Assembly: GCF_030503875.2 (NCBI RefSeq)
Contig: NZ_CP129968.2
Span: 2,072,001 to 2,136,000, forward strand
Length of the DNA: 64,000 nucleotides
Direction: 5' to 3'
Origin: Marivirga arenosa
GTDB taxonomy: Bacteria; Bacteroidota; Bacteroidia; Cytophagales; Cyclobacteriaceae
Below are positions 44,148-52,621 of this stretch, piece after piece. A program made the translations under genes and the position numbers. The notes under the pieces were generated by a model, which was not told the origin of the DNA, did not search any database, and was given only the letters and a program-made list of their open reading frames with translations. Each line of letters starts with the position of its first letter. Position 1 is the first letter of the stretch.

Positions 44148-44735
44148 TTAAGATCTAATTTTTAATCCATTAATGAATACATCGGTTACATTCTCAGCAA
44201 TTTCTTCTGGGCTTAATTGCCCTTCAGGTTTATACCAAGATGGCATCCAATTTATCGATGATAGTAATGCTAAAACAGTGAATTTCGCATCCATCTTTTT
44301 GAATACCCCTTCTTTATATCCGTCAATTAATATTTGGATAAATTTATTTTCATAAGAATTTCTCATATCGAGAAATTCTTTTAAGTATTTATCACTCAAA
44401 TGTCTCCATTCCGAAAAGAACACTGCACTTGCAGCACTATCTTTAGTTAATACTTTCACATGGGACGCTACTGCGTTTTTAAGTCTGATATCAGCACTTA
44501 AATCTGCAGATTCTACTTTTTCTAAAGAGTTGAAAAAATCGTTTGCCATTTGAAAACAAATAGTCTGTAAAATCTCTTCCTTCGATTTAATATGAGAGTA
44601 CAAACTAGCAGCTTCAATACCTATGTAACTGGCTAAGTCACGCATGCTTGTGGCGGCATAACCTTGTTTTTGAAAAAGTGAAGTAGCTTTATCAATTATT
44701 TGCTGCTTTCTATTTCCTTTTATTTTTGTAATCAT
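44148..44735 (-). CDS. TetR-family regulator of the paa operon
   Basis: 195 residues. The TetR_N helix-turn-helix reads RKQQIIDKATSLFQKQGY then ATSMRDLASYIGIEAASLYSH; the C-terminal ligand domain is helical. It is the first gene of the paa operon, separated from paaA by only 18 bp. An inverted repeat 18 bp upstream of its ATG (44754-44767) is a good operator candidate, so it is likely an autorepressor relieved by phenylacetyl-CoA or a related ligand (inference by analogy with PaaR). Confidence 0.9.
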   Translation of the reverse strand: MITKIKGNRKQQIIDKATSLFQKQGYAATSMRDLASYIGIEAASLYSHIKSKEEILQTICFQMANDFFNSLEKVESADLSADIRLKNAVASHVKVLTKDSAASAVFFSEWRHLSDKYLKEFLDMRNSYENKFIQILIDGYKEGVFKKMDAKFTVLALLSSINWMPSWYKPEGQLSPEEIAENVTDVFINGLKIRS

Positions 44736-44753
44736 TTGGTCAAAGATAATAAA

Positions 44754-44767
44754 CTAACGTTCGTTAG
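44754..44767. promoter_or_regulatory. TetR-type operator of the paa operon
   Basis: CTAACG-TT-CGTTAG, a perfect 6-bp inverted repeat, lies 18 bp upstream of the regulator's ATG. AACG/CGTT-rich half sites are typical for TetR-family operators of aromatic degradation genes. No other copy was noticed between the operon genes. Confidence 0.6.
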
Positions 44768-44797
44768 GGAAATAAAGTTCAAAGAAATTTTAAATTA

Positions 44798-45352
44798 TTA
44801 TATAGAGATTTCAACAGAACCTCTTAAACCTCTGGCGCTGTAATATGAATCTGCTCCATTATGATAAATAAAAACATGCTTGTATCTAAAATCGGCAAAT
44901 AGTGCACCTCCTAATTTACGGATTTCTTCGGGAGTTTCAATCCAACTAGAGGTTTTGGTATCAAAGTTCTCTATAGATTGAAGGTATTTGTAATCCTTTT
45001 CATTTAATATTTTTATTCCCAGTTCGTTAGAGATATCTTCTGCGCTATTTTTGGGTGGATTCTTTTTTCTATTTATTAAAGCTTCATGATCATAACACAA
45101 GCTTCTTCTACCTGAGGGGCTTTCCTTACTAAAATCAAGATACAATATTCTGCCATCAGGAAATTTTAAGAGGTCTGGTTCACCACCAGTTTTTTCCATC
45201 TTATAAATGGTATTCAAAATGGATTCGTTTGCATTAAGAAAGTCTGAAATAGTACTCCAATTCATTTCTTTATGCCTATGCATATTTTGATGAAAGCGAG
45301 TTTTTAATGTGCTTTTAAACTGCTCTTTTTCGGCTTCAGTTATTTGATTCAA
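44798..45352 (-). CDS. DUF4256 family protein
   Basis: 184 residues. Family-typical opening FKSTLKTRFHQNMHRHKEMNW, central LDFSKESPSGRRSLCYDHEAL and the C-terminal RKLGGALFADFRYKHVFIYHNGADSYYSARGLRG are present and full length. Function is unknown. It stands alone between the paa operon regulator and the membrane histidine kinase, on the same strand. Confidence 0.9.
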   Translation of the reverse strand: MNQITEAEKEQFKSTLKTRFHQNMHRHKEMNWSTISDFLNANESILNTIYKMEKTGGEPDLLKFPDGRILYLDFSKESPSGRRSLCYDHEALINRKKNPPKNSAEDISNELGIKILNEKDYKYLQSIENFDTKTSSWIETPEEIRKLGGALFADFRYKHVFIYHNGADSYYSARGLRGSVEISI

Positions 45353-45387
45353 TGTTCAATAATTATGAATGTAATAAACAGATAATT

Positions 45388-46740
45388 TTATGCGTAATCT
45401 TTACTTATTGTGAAATTAAAGCAGCTGCCTTTTCCTAATTGTGACTCAACCCATATATTTCCATTGTGCATCTCCACAATCTTTTTACAATTTGCAAGGC
45501 CTAATCCAGTCCCTGGGAATTTGTCTTTATGTAATCTATGGAATATTGAGAATATTTTCTCTTGGTGTTTTTCATCTATACCAATTCCGTTGTCACAAAT
45601 TTTAAACTTCCAGTTTTTTGCGTCCTCCTCAACAGAGATATTGACTTCAACTTTGGTATTGATATCTTTAAATTTTATAGCATTTGAAATCAAATTCTGC
45701 ATTAATTGCTTAAACTCAATTTCGTATCCAATGATTTCAGGTAGATTATCCACATGCTTGATAATAGCATTATTCTCCTTAATCAAAATATTTAAATCTT
45801 TCTTTAATTCTTCTATTATATCCTTAACATGAAAAGATGAGGTTTTCTTTTCTGACCCTATCTGAGCATATTCTAATAAGGAATCTAATAAGGTAGCCAT
45901 TCTTACTGATGAGGTTTTAATATGTGATAAGAATTCCTGTGCCTGATCGGGTAAAGTGTCAGAGTATTTAGATATCGTTAGATGAGCAAAAGATTGCATA
46001 GATCTCAATGGTTCCTTTAAATCATGTGCGATGGTATGTGCAAATTTATTCAGCTCTTCATTTTTATCTCTAAGTGTTATTTGTGTAGTTTTTAATTGTT
46101 GGTTATCTGATTTAACTTGTTCATTTAAATTTTTTAATTGTTGGATTATCTTCTCAAGTTTTCTGAAAATAAGATCAATACAAACTACAATGGTAACTCC
46201 CAAAAAGATTGGATTTGAGGCTAAGCTCAACCAAGCAGCTGAACTTTCAATGTTGCCTATGTCTATACTTATATAATTTAATTCGAGGTTCAATCCAATT
46301 AGAAGTATGATAATTGTGTCTGCTGCTAACAAATAATATGCACAACGTGCAGAGTGAATTAGGCTGGATACAATTACCAAAACGAAGATGTAAATTATGC
46401 CTGGGCCTTCAATTTTTAAGGCAAAAAAAGTATACCAGGTAACTATAAATATGCTGAAAATGAATATTAGCTTTCTTGTATTAATGCTTAATTTTCTTAA
46501 AAAGCCGATAGCAACTAAAATAATGAATAGACCTACACATACATAAATTAGGTTTTTTATTTCAGGTAATTCAATTGAATAGATAAAGCCTGGAATAATA
46601 GATATTGGAGATAAAATTAAAAGAAAAAGCAGTATATAGTAGAATAATAGATTTCTATAATTAGATAAATCTACACCCTCATTCTGATGAGCAGAAATGG
46701 ATTTCGCGAGCTTTATTTTTAAATTATTCCAAATATTCAT
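45388..46740 (-). CDS. Membrane sensor histidine kinase
   Basis: 450 residues. About six membrane helices (30-185), a coiled-coil linker (about 190-230) and a kinase core follow. HisKA has its phospho-acceptor His in FAHTIAHDLKEPLRSMQSF; the ATPase has an N-box (LMQNLISNAIKFKD), DNGIGIDEKHQEKIF and GTGLGLANCKKIVE. No response regulator is adjacent. It is divergent from the OMP/CHAT pair 214 bp away, so it may sense signals at the membrane related to it (speculative). Confidence 0.9.
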   Translation of the reverse strand: MNIWNNLKIKLAKSISAHQNEGVDLSNYRNLLFYYILLFLLILSPISIIPGFIYSIELPEIKNLIYVCVGLFIILVAIGFLRKLSINTRKLIFIFSIFIVTWYTFFALKIEGPGIIYIFVLVIVSSLIHSARCAYYLLAADTIIILLIGLNLELNYISIDIGNIESSAAWLSLASNPIFLGVTIVVCIDLIFRKLEKIIQQLKNLNEQVKSDNQQLKTTQITLRDKNEELNKFAHTIAHDLKEPLRSMQSFAHLTISKYSDTLPDQAQEFLSHIKTSSVRMATLLDSLLEYAQIGSEKKTSSFHVKDIIEELKKDLNILIKENNAIIKHVDNLPEIIGYEIEFKQLMQNLISNAIKFKDINTKVEVNISVEEDAKNWKFKICDNGIGIDEKHQEKIFSIFHRLHKDKFPGTGLGLANCKKIVEMHNGNIWVESQLGKGSCFNFTISKDYA

Positions 46741-46954
46741 TTACAATCAAACATGAGTAATCAAGGTTAACTATCTGATTACTAGTTTTTAATATAGCTA
46801 TTAAGTTATATTAAGTAATAAAAGACAATAGTTTTTTATGTTTAACAGTCATTTTATTATTGTAAGGTTTGATTGAAATAATTATAGATTTTTTTCATGA
46901 ATCTTATTTACAATTTAAGTAATTTGATTTTTAATAATTCACTAACAATGAACA

Positions 46955-47908
46955 ATGATTAAGGAATGTAAGGTTATTTTGCTAATTCTATTTTTATTTC
47001 AGGCATTCTTAGGTCAAAGTCAAGGTTGTAGTGATGCAGGTTTTTGTACAATGGGGGCTATGAAACCTAGTCAAGATTTTAAAAATAATGTTCCTATTAA
47101 ATTAAGATCAATCTCATTAGGTTTATATGAAGGACAAAGTAATACATCGGCAAATATTCGGGCAGTAATACTTGATTTTGGAATCATGATTGGTGACCGT
47201 TATGATTTACAAATAAAGGCACCTTATATGTATGTAAATGGTAATTTTGGTTCTACTCAAGGGATTGGCGATATTTCACTTAGTCTGACAAGAAATATTA
47301 TTTCTAAACCCCAGTATAATATATTGGCTACAGTTGGTACTAAAATTCCAACCAATAATGCGACTAAGACTGTTGCTGAAAGATCAATGGTATTGCCTAT
47401 GTATTACCAAACCTCTTTAGGAACTTATGATTTTGTAGCAGGTGCCTCTTTTTTAAATCGCAAATGGCTTTTTTCGTTCGGTTATCAACAGCCGCTTATC
47501 CATAAAAATGAAAATAATTTTATTGCTTCAGAAGAACTGTGGGGATGGTATGAAGGCGGAATGGATTATGTTATAAGACATGATGAAGGTCTATCTTTAA
47601 AAAGAGGCGCAGATATCATGATGAGATTTGAAAGGAATTTTAGGATGTCGCGCTTGAATTTTAACCTTGGATTACTACCCATTTACAGAATCACACATGA
47701 TAAAGCTTTGAATGAGCAAGATGAGTATCAAATAATTGATGGAACTACCGGCTTGGCTTTATCTGGTTTAGTTGGTATCAGCTATAAGTTTAACGTATTA
47801 TCAGGGTTAGATTTGATTTACGGTAAAAGTATTGTGCAGAGAGAGCAAAATCCTGATGGCTTAACAAGGCAATATGTCCTAAACCTTAATTACACCTATA
47901 ATTTTTGA
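46955..47908 (+). CDS. Secreted outer-membrane beta-barrel-like protein
   Basis: 317 residues with a signal peptide ending LGQS. The mature part contains QGCSDAGFCTMGAM near the N-terminus, with two Cys residues that could form a disulfide, and alternating beta-strand sequence typical of a porin-like barrel (aromatic C-terminus LNYTYNF). No named family was recognised. It is followed after 1 bp by the CHAT protein, so the two form an operon. Confidence 0.7.
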   Translation: MIKECKVILLILFLFQAFLGQSQGCSDAGFCTMGAMKPSQDFKNNVPIKLRSISLGLYEGQSNTSANIRAVILDFGIMIGDRYDLQIKAPYMYVNGNFGSTQGIGDISLSLTRNIISKPQYNILATVGTKIPTNNATKTVAERSMVLPMYYQTSLGTYDFVAGASFLNRKWLFSFGYQQPLIHKNENNFIASEELWGWYEGGMDYVIRHDEGLSLKRGADIMMRFERNFRMSRLNFNLGLLPIYRITHDKALNEQDEYQIIDGTTGLALSGLVGISYKFNVLSGLDLIYGKSIVQREQNPDGLTRQYVLNLNYTYNF

Positions 47909-47909
47909 A

Positions 47910-50459
47910 ATGAAAAAGCTGTTAGCAATACTCTTATTGATTATGATTTCATTTAGTAGTAATGCTCAGCGCTTATCTAATTTTTATATTGAGGTAATTC
48001 GGGAAAGCCGTGTAAAGAATATTGATTCGCTTATTACTAATATATCAAAGGATTCTATTTCAATTGAAACTGAATTATTATTGGCTGAATTGTTTTTTTT
48101 GAAAGGATTAAATGATAAATCTCAAGCATTTCACGACCAATTCTTTTCTAAAAATAAAATGATAGTGAAGCACTCAGAACCTGAAGTGTATGCCAGGTGG
48201 CTGAAGAACTATGGATTAATTCTATGGAATCAGGGAAAGAACCAGCAGGCAATAGAATATTTTCAACAATCTTTAAATACTTATAAAGGTATTAAAGGTA
48301 TAGGCAAAGTTAATATTGCTGATTTATTAAATAATATGGGGTTAGTTTATGTAGATGATGATCCTGAGAAAGCAATTAATTATTACCACCAAGCTTTAAT
48401 AATTTATGAGGAGAATATAACAGAGAATATTGATAAAATCATTCAAATATCGGTTAATATAAGTTTGGCAGAATCTAGGTTGGGAAATAGTATTAAGGCT
48501 TTAAAAGTTCTGAATTCAGCTTTAAGTGACTGGTCTGAAATACATGAAAAAGGGTTGCCAACTGAAGCCTTTATAAATTTAAATATCGGTAATATTTATC
48601 TAGCAGATCAACAATTTGTACTAGCGGGAGACTATTTAAATGAGGCGAAAGAGATTTACATCTCAAATTATGGGAGTAGAAATTCTGAATTAGCAAATGT
48701 ATATTCAGCATTAGCCTCCTTAGGATTACAAAATCAGGATTATGAAAATGCAATTTTTAATATTCAAAAAGGATTGGAAGCGAATAGTTTTAGTTTTTCA
48801 TCAAAGAACTATAAGTTAAATCCTGAAAAGAACGATGCCATAAGGATGAATGTACAATTATCCTTATTAACTCAAAAAGCTAATATATTAGAATCTTATT
48901 ATTATGGTTTTTCATTAAATAATGATCATCTGATTATTGCTTTGAATACAATTGAGTTAGCTAATCAATTAATTGAGAACCTAAGAGTTAGTACACAAAA
49001 TAAAAAGGATCAAATTCAATTGAGTAATGATGCCGCAGGCGTGTATGAATTAGGTCAGAGAATAACTTTACAACTTCATGAAGTAAGCCTTTTTGGTAAT
49101 GAATATTTGAAGAAAGCTTTTCAATTTTCAGAGCAGTCAAAATCGTCATTGTTGAGGTTATCTGTAATAGAATCGGAAGCCAAAAGCTTTTCTGGTATTC
49201 CAGACGCCATGATTCAAAAAGAGGCTGATCTTACAGCTGATATGGCTTATTTAAGTACTCAAATATCACTGGAAACCAATATATCTGAATTAGATCAATT
49301 GAAGGGGAAATATTTTAATCTAAATCAGGAATATGAGAGCTTTATTAGTGAATTAGAAGTAAATTATCCTAGATATTTTCAACTAAAACATAAAAATAAG
49401 AAGAATAGCGTAGAGCAGATTCAAAGTTCTATGCCTGAAAATACTGCTATTATTGAATATTCTAACTTGAATAGTACTGATCAAACGATTCAATACATTC
49501 TCACTTCAAATTCAATTACTTTTAATAGGGTTTATAATAATGATGAGCTTTTAAAGTATTTAAGAGCCTATAGAAATACTTTAAATTATAATCTTAAATC
49601 TAGTTTCTGTAAGATTTCTCATATATTATATGATCACTTATTTCCCTCAAAACTGGATAAAAATTTAAATAAGCTTATAGTTATTCCTGATGGAGAATTA
49701 TCAACTATTCCATTTGAAGCATTAATCTCGAAAAAATCAAAAAGTGATGATTATTACGCTCAAGAGTATTTAATAAATAAGTATGAGCTAGAATATTCAT
49801 ATACAGCAGCATTGTATATGAACAAAATAAGTGATTCATATTCTGATAATGCATTGTTAATTTCTCCGGTTGAGTTTGGTGGTCAAATAGCAAATTTACC
49901 AGGTACTGAGGCAGAAAGTCAATATTTTACGCAATGGTGTGATCAAAAATCAATACCAGTTAATTCATTGTTACGTAATAATGCTACTAAAGAAAATTTC
50001 AAATCTGCGGACTTAAATGATTATAGATATATTCATTTGGCTACTCATGGCACAGTAGATTTGGAAACACCGGATTTGTCAGGAGTATATTTTAAGCCAA
50101 CTGAGTTGAAGTCAGAACAGAACATATTATATGTGGGTGAAATTTACGGATTAGACATTAATGCAGAACTGGTTGTACTATCAGCTTGTGAAACCGGATT
50201 AGGACAAATAAATAGGGGAGAAGGGGTGATGGGCTTGGGGCAAGCTTTTGCTTATTCAGGTGCTAGTAACTTAATTCTTTCATTATGGAAAGTGGCGGAT
50301 AAATCTACTTCTCTATTAATGCAAAATTTCTATCAGGAAGATTTAAAGCAATCAAAGCCTTCATTTTCAAAATCATTACAGTTAGCAAAAATAAATATGA
50401 TTAATTCAGATTATAGTGCTCCGTACTATTGGGCTCCTTTTGTTCTATGGAAAAAGTGA
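47910..50459 (+). CDS. Exported TPR-CHAT caspase-like protein
   Basis: 849 residues. Signal peptide (MKKLLAILLLIMISFSSNAQ), then about seven TPR-like repeats (roughly 70-330), a helical region, and a CHAT domain at about 590-849. The caspase-like dyad is intact: His713 in LATHGTVD and Cys760 in LSACETGLG. CHAT proteases are effectors in several bacterial defence and cell-death systems, but here the signal peptide places the enzyme outside the cytoplasm. It is translationally adjacent to the outer-membrane protein at 46955. Confidence 0.88.
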   Translation: MKKLLAILLLIMISFSSNAQRLSNFYIEVIRESRVKNIDSLITNISKDSISIETELLLAELFFLKGLNDKSQAFHDQFFSKNKMIVKHSEPEVYARWLKNYGLILWNQGKNQQAIEYFQQSLNTYKGIKGIGKVNIADLLNNMGLVYVDDDPEKAINYYHQALIIYEENITENIDKIIQISVNISLAESRLGNSIKALKVLNSALSDWSEIHEKGLPTEAFINLNIGNIYLADQQFVLAGDYLNEAKEIYISNYGSRNSELANVYSALASLGLQNQDYENAIFNIQKGLEANSFSFSSKNYKLNPEKNDAIRMNVQLSLLTQKANILESYYYGFSLNNDHLIIALNTIELANQLIENLRVSTQNKKDQIQLSNDAAGVYELGQRITLQLHEVSLFGNEYLKKAFQFSEQSKSSLLRLSVIESEAKSFSGIPDAMIQKEADLTADMAYLSTQISLETNISELDQLKGKYFNLNQEYESFISELEVNYPRYFQLKHKNKKNSVEQIQSSMPENTAIIEYSNLNSTDQTIQYILTSNSITFNRVYNNDELLKYLRAYRNTLNYNLKSSFCKISHILYDHLFPSKLDKNLNKLIVIPDGELSTIPFEALISKKSKSDDYYAQEYLINKYELEYSYTAALYMNKISDSYSDNALLISPVEFGGQIANLPGTEAESQYFTQWCDQKSIPVNSLLRNNATKENFKSADLNDYRYIHLATHGTVDLETPDLSGVYFKPTELKSEQNILYVGEIYGLDINAELVVLSACETGLGQINRGEGVMGLGQAFAYSGASNLILSLWKVADKSTSLLMQNFYQEDLKQSKPSFSKSLQLAKINMINSDYSAPYYWAPFVLWKK

Positions 50460-50464
50460 AGACA

Positions 50465-50498
50465 CAAAAAAAGCCTTTTGAGTAAACAAAAGGCTTTC
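50465..50498. terminator. Terminator between CHAT gene and rplI
   Basis: Stem AAAGCCTTTTG/CAAAAGGCTTT with a 6-nt loop (AGTAAA), preceded by an A-run and followed by T-rich sequence, serves both convergent transcripts. Confidence 0.8.
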
Positions 50499-50517
50499 AA
50501 TTGTTATTTTAATTAGC

Positions 50518-50961
50518 TTACTCTGATTCTACTACTAAAGAGATTTCTTTCTTTACTTCTTTGTGTAAATCGATATTAGCTGAATACTCACCTAATTGCT
50601 TGATATCTCCTGAAATTGCAATTTTCTTTCTATCGATATCAAAACCTTTTTCTTTCAAAGCATCAGCAATTTGTAGCGTAGTAACGGCTCCAAATATCTT
50701 ACCGCTTTCACCAGCTTTTGTTTTGATATTCAATGTTAAGTCGCCAATTTTTTGAGCTATCTCTTCAGCATCTTTTTTCAATTTTGCTGCTTTGTGAGCT
50801 GCTTGACGAATGTTCTCAGCAATTTTCTTTTGATTTGAATTATTAGCAATAATTGCATAACCCTGAGGGATTAAGTAATTTCTGCCATATCCGGGCTTTA
50901 CAGTTACTGTATCATTTTTATAGCCCAATCCATTTATATCTTGTGTTAAGATTACTTCCAT
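50518..50961 (-). CDS. rplI: 50S ribosomal protein L9
   Basis: 147 residues. The N-terminal motif MEVILTQDINGLGYKNDTVTVKPG and the GYGRNYLIPQGYA signature are clear. The protein ends with a beta-rich domain after a long helix. It is the last gene of the rpsF-rpsR-rplI operon (26 bp after rpsR). Confidence 0.97.
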   Translation of the reverse strand: MEVILTQDINGLGYKNDTVTVKPGYGRNYLIPQGYAIIANNSNQKKIAENIRQAAHKAAKLKKDAEEIAQKIGDLTLNIKTKAGESGKIFGAVTTLQIADALKEKGFDIDRKKIAISGDIKQLGEYSANIDLHKEVKKEISLVVESE

Positions 50962-50986
50962 TTTCTGATAAATTTTTTTGGGTTAA

Positions 50987-51244
50987 TTATTTTAATGAAT
51001 CAGTAACATAAGGTAAAAGGGCAATATGTCTTGCTCTTTTTACAGCTTGTGCCACTTTCTTTTGATATTTAGCACTAGTACCCGTGATTCTGCTTGGTAA
51101 TAATTTACCTTGCTCATTCACAAACTTCAATAAGAAGTTAGGATCTTTATAATCAATATATTTGATACCGTATCTTTTGAAACGGCAATATTTCTTCTGA
51201 TTATCTTGCTTTTTCTGGTTTATTGGCTCGTTATGAAGTGTCAT
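50987..51244 (-). CDS. rpsR: 30S ribosomal protein S18
   Basis: 85 residues with the S18 core [19 protein letters not shown] and [30 protein letters not shown] (conserved [13 protein letters not shown]). It overlaps rpsF by 4 bp (ATGA), as in many bacteria, supporting one transcript. Confidence 0.97.
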   Translation of the reverse strand: MTLHNEPINQKKQDNQKKYCRFKRYGIKYIDYKDPNFLLKFVNEQGKLLPSRITGTSAKYQKKVAQAVKRARHIALLPYVTDSLK

Positions 51245-51612
51245 TTCGCTACCTCCTCTTTTTGTTCTTTAGACTTGTTAAATGCGCCTTTTCTGCGTCT
51301 TTCTCCGTATTCTATAGCATGCTTATCTAAAGCTACTGTTAAGAATCTCATGATTTTTTCGTCTCTTCTATACTCCAACTCCAGTGCAGCAACAACTTCA
51401 GGTGTAGCCTTAAATTCAATTAGGTTGTAGAAACCAGTACTTTTATGCTGAATAGGGTAAGCTAATTTTTTTAAGCCCCATTGTTCAACATTAATGATTT
51501 CTGCCTTTTTGTCTTCTAAGACTTTTCTGAACTTGTCGACAGCATCCTTCATCTGAGCATCAGATAAAACGGGAGTAAGTATGAATACCGTCTCGTAATT
51601 TTTCAATTGCAT
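51241..51612 (-). CDS. rpsF: 30S ribosomal protein S6
   Basis: 123 residues from the ATG at 51610-51612; an upstream in-frame extension to 51639 starts before the usual [11 protein letters not shown]. Motifs [14 protein letters not shown] and [23 protein letters not shown] match S6. The C-terminal tail is short and charged. It heads the rpsF-rpsR-rplI operon. Confidence 0.97.
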   Translation of the reverse strand: MQLKNYETVFILTPVLSDAQMKDAVDKFRKVLEDKKAEIINVEQWGLKKLAYPIQHKSTGFYNLIEFKATPEVVAALELEYRRDEKIMRFLTVALDKHAIEYGERRRKGAFNKSKEQKEEVAK

Positions 51613-51745
51613 TTTGTATTTGTTTATTTTGAAGCGCAAAAATAGTGATAAACTTTAAATGGCACAAATATTAACATAAAGTTTATTTATTATTTTGTTA
51701 GTGCATTGCAACCTTTATGGTCATCCAGCTGTCATGTAATGAGAG

Positions 51746-52192
51746 ATGATTCGAATGAAATATATATTATTATTTGTCAGCTTGACTATGTTTTCTTGTA
51801 TGGACTTAGAAAATATGGATCAAAGTCTTTGTGTACCAGTTGTTTGTGGGGAAATTCAAAATAATAAAGCGAACTTTGCTTTGTATAATGACACTGACAT
51901 AGATTTTGATTCCTTTTATTATGATATCGGTGGTTATAACGATTCCATAGATTTCTTTCCTTTGGATCAATATACTTGCTGGGTGAATACAGATACTCTA
52001 AATATATCCTATTTTGTTGCAAAAGGGAAGATAAATAATCAAGATTATACTTCAGACACCTTATGGATGCAAGAAAATGCCAGAGCATATACTAGCGGTA
52101 CCTTTGTTTTAGAGATTTACAAAGTTGAATCATCTAACAAACTAGAATTTCAATTTGAAGATGATTATCAAGGAGAATGTAAAGACTTGTAA
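51746..52192 (+). CDS. Small lipoprotein of unknown function
   Basis: 148 residues (145 if started at the second ATG, 51755). The lipobox LTMFSC gives an N-terminal lipoprotein. The mature part is Asp-rich, beta-like and includes three further Cys residues (CVPVVCGE, CW). No family was recognised. The following 52237 gene is 45 bp away on the same strand. Confidence 0.6.
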   Translation: MIRMKYILLFVSLTMFSCMDLENMDQSLCVPVVCGEIQNNKANFALYNDTDIDFDSFYYDIGGYNDSIDFFPLDQYTCWVNTDTLNISYFVAKGKINNQDYTSDTLWMQENARAYTSGTFVLEIYKVESSNKLEFQFEDDYQGECKDL

Positions 52193-52236
52193 CTTTTGTT
52201 AATAACATTTTCTTATGTATTCCAGTTTTTTATGGT

Positions 52237-52539
52237 ATGATAAGAAAACTGATTATTCTATTCATTCTTTTATTGATCATTATTATAGCAACAGTTCCTA
52301 ATCAAAAAGCCTATTTTGATAGAGTTGCTCATGATTATGGAAGTATCCATAATAATTCTTCCATCACTTCTGAAATGATTAAAGAAATGGGTCATTTTAA
52401 ATATCAAAACTGGTTTCTTTACAGTGAATTTGAATATCAATTTGGTAATATTTCGGTTTCGTATTTTGGTTTCTTAAACATAATTATCTTTAAGAATTCT
52501 AAGACAGTTGCTTCAAAAAAGCCCACATTTACAGTATAA
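52237..52539 (+). CDS. Small single-pass membrane protein of unknown function
   Basis: 100 residues. One N-terminal hydrophobic segment (about 4-21) is followed by a soluble domain with aromatic-rich motifs (KYQNWFLYSEFEYQFGNISV and SYFGF). The fold is probably beta-rich and periplasmic. No family is confidently recognised; a DUF4359-like pattern is possible. Confidence 0.5.
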   Translation: MIRKLIILFILLLIIIIATVPNQKAYFDRVAHDYGSIHNNSSITSEMIKEMGHFKYQNWFLYSEFEYQFGNISVSYFGFLNIIIFKNSKTVASKKPTFTV

Positions 52540-52621
52540 TGACCGTATATGTTACATCGTCTTTTTACAGCAAGTATATTTTCCATAGTTTTATGTTTTA
52601 AAACTATCTTTTAAAGAAAAT

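Noticed and set aside
44798..45352. DUF4256 gene as part of the paa operon.
   Set aside because: It lies upstream of the TetR operator (44754-44767), and the operon promoter should lie between the two genes, so it is transcribed separately.
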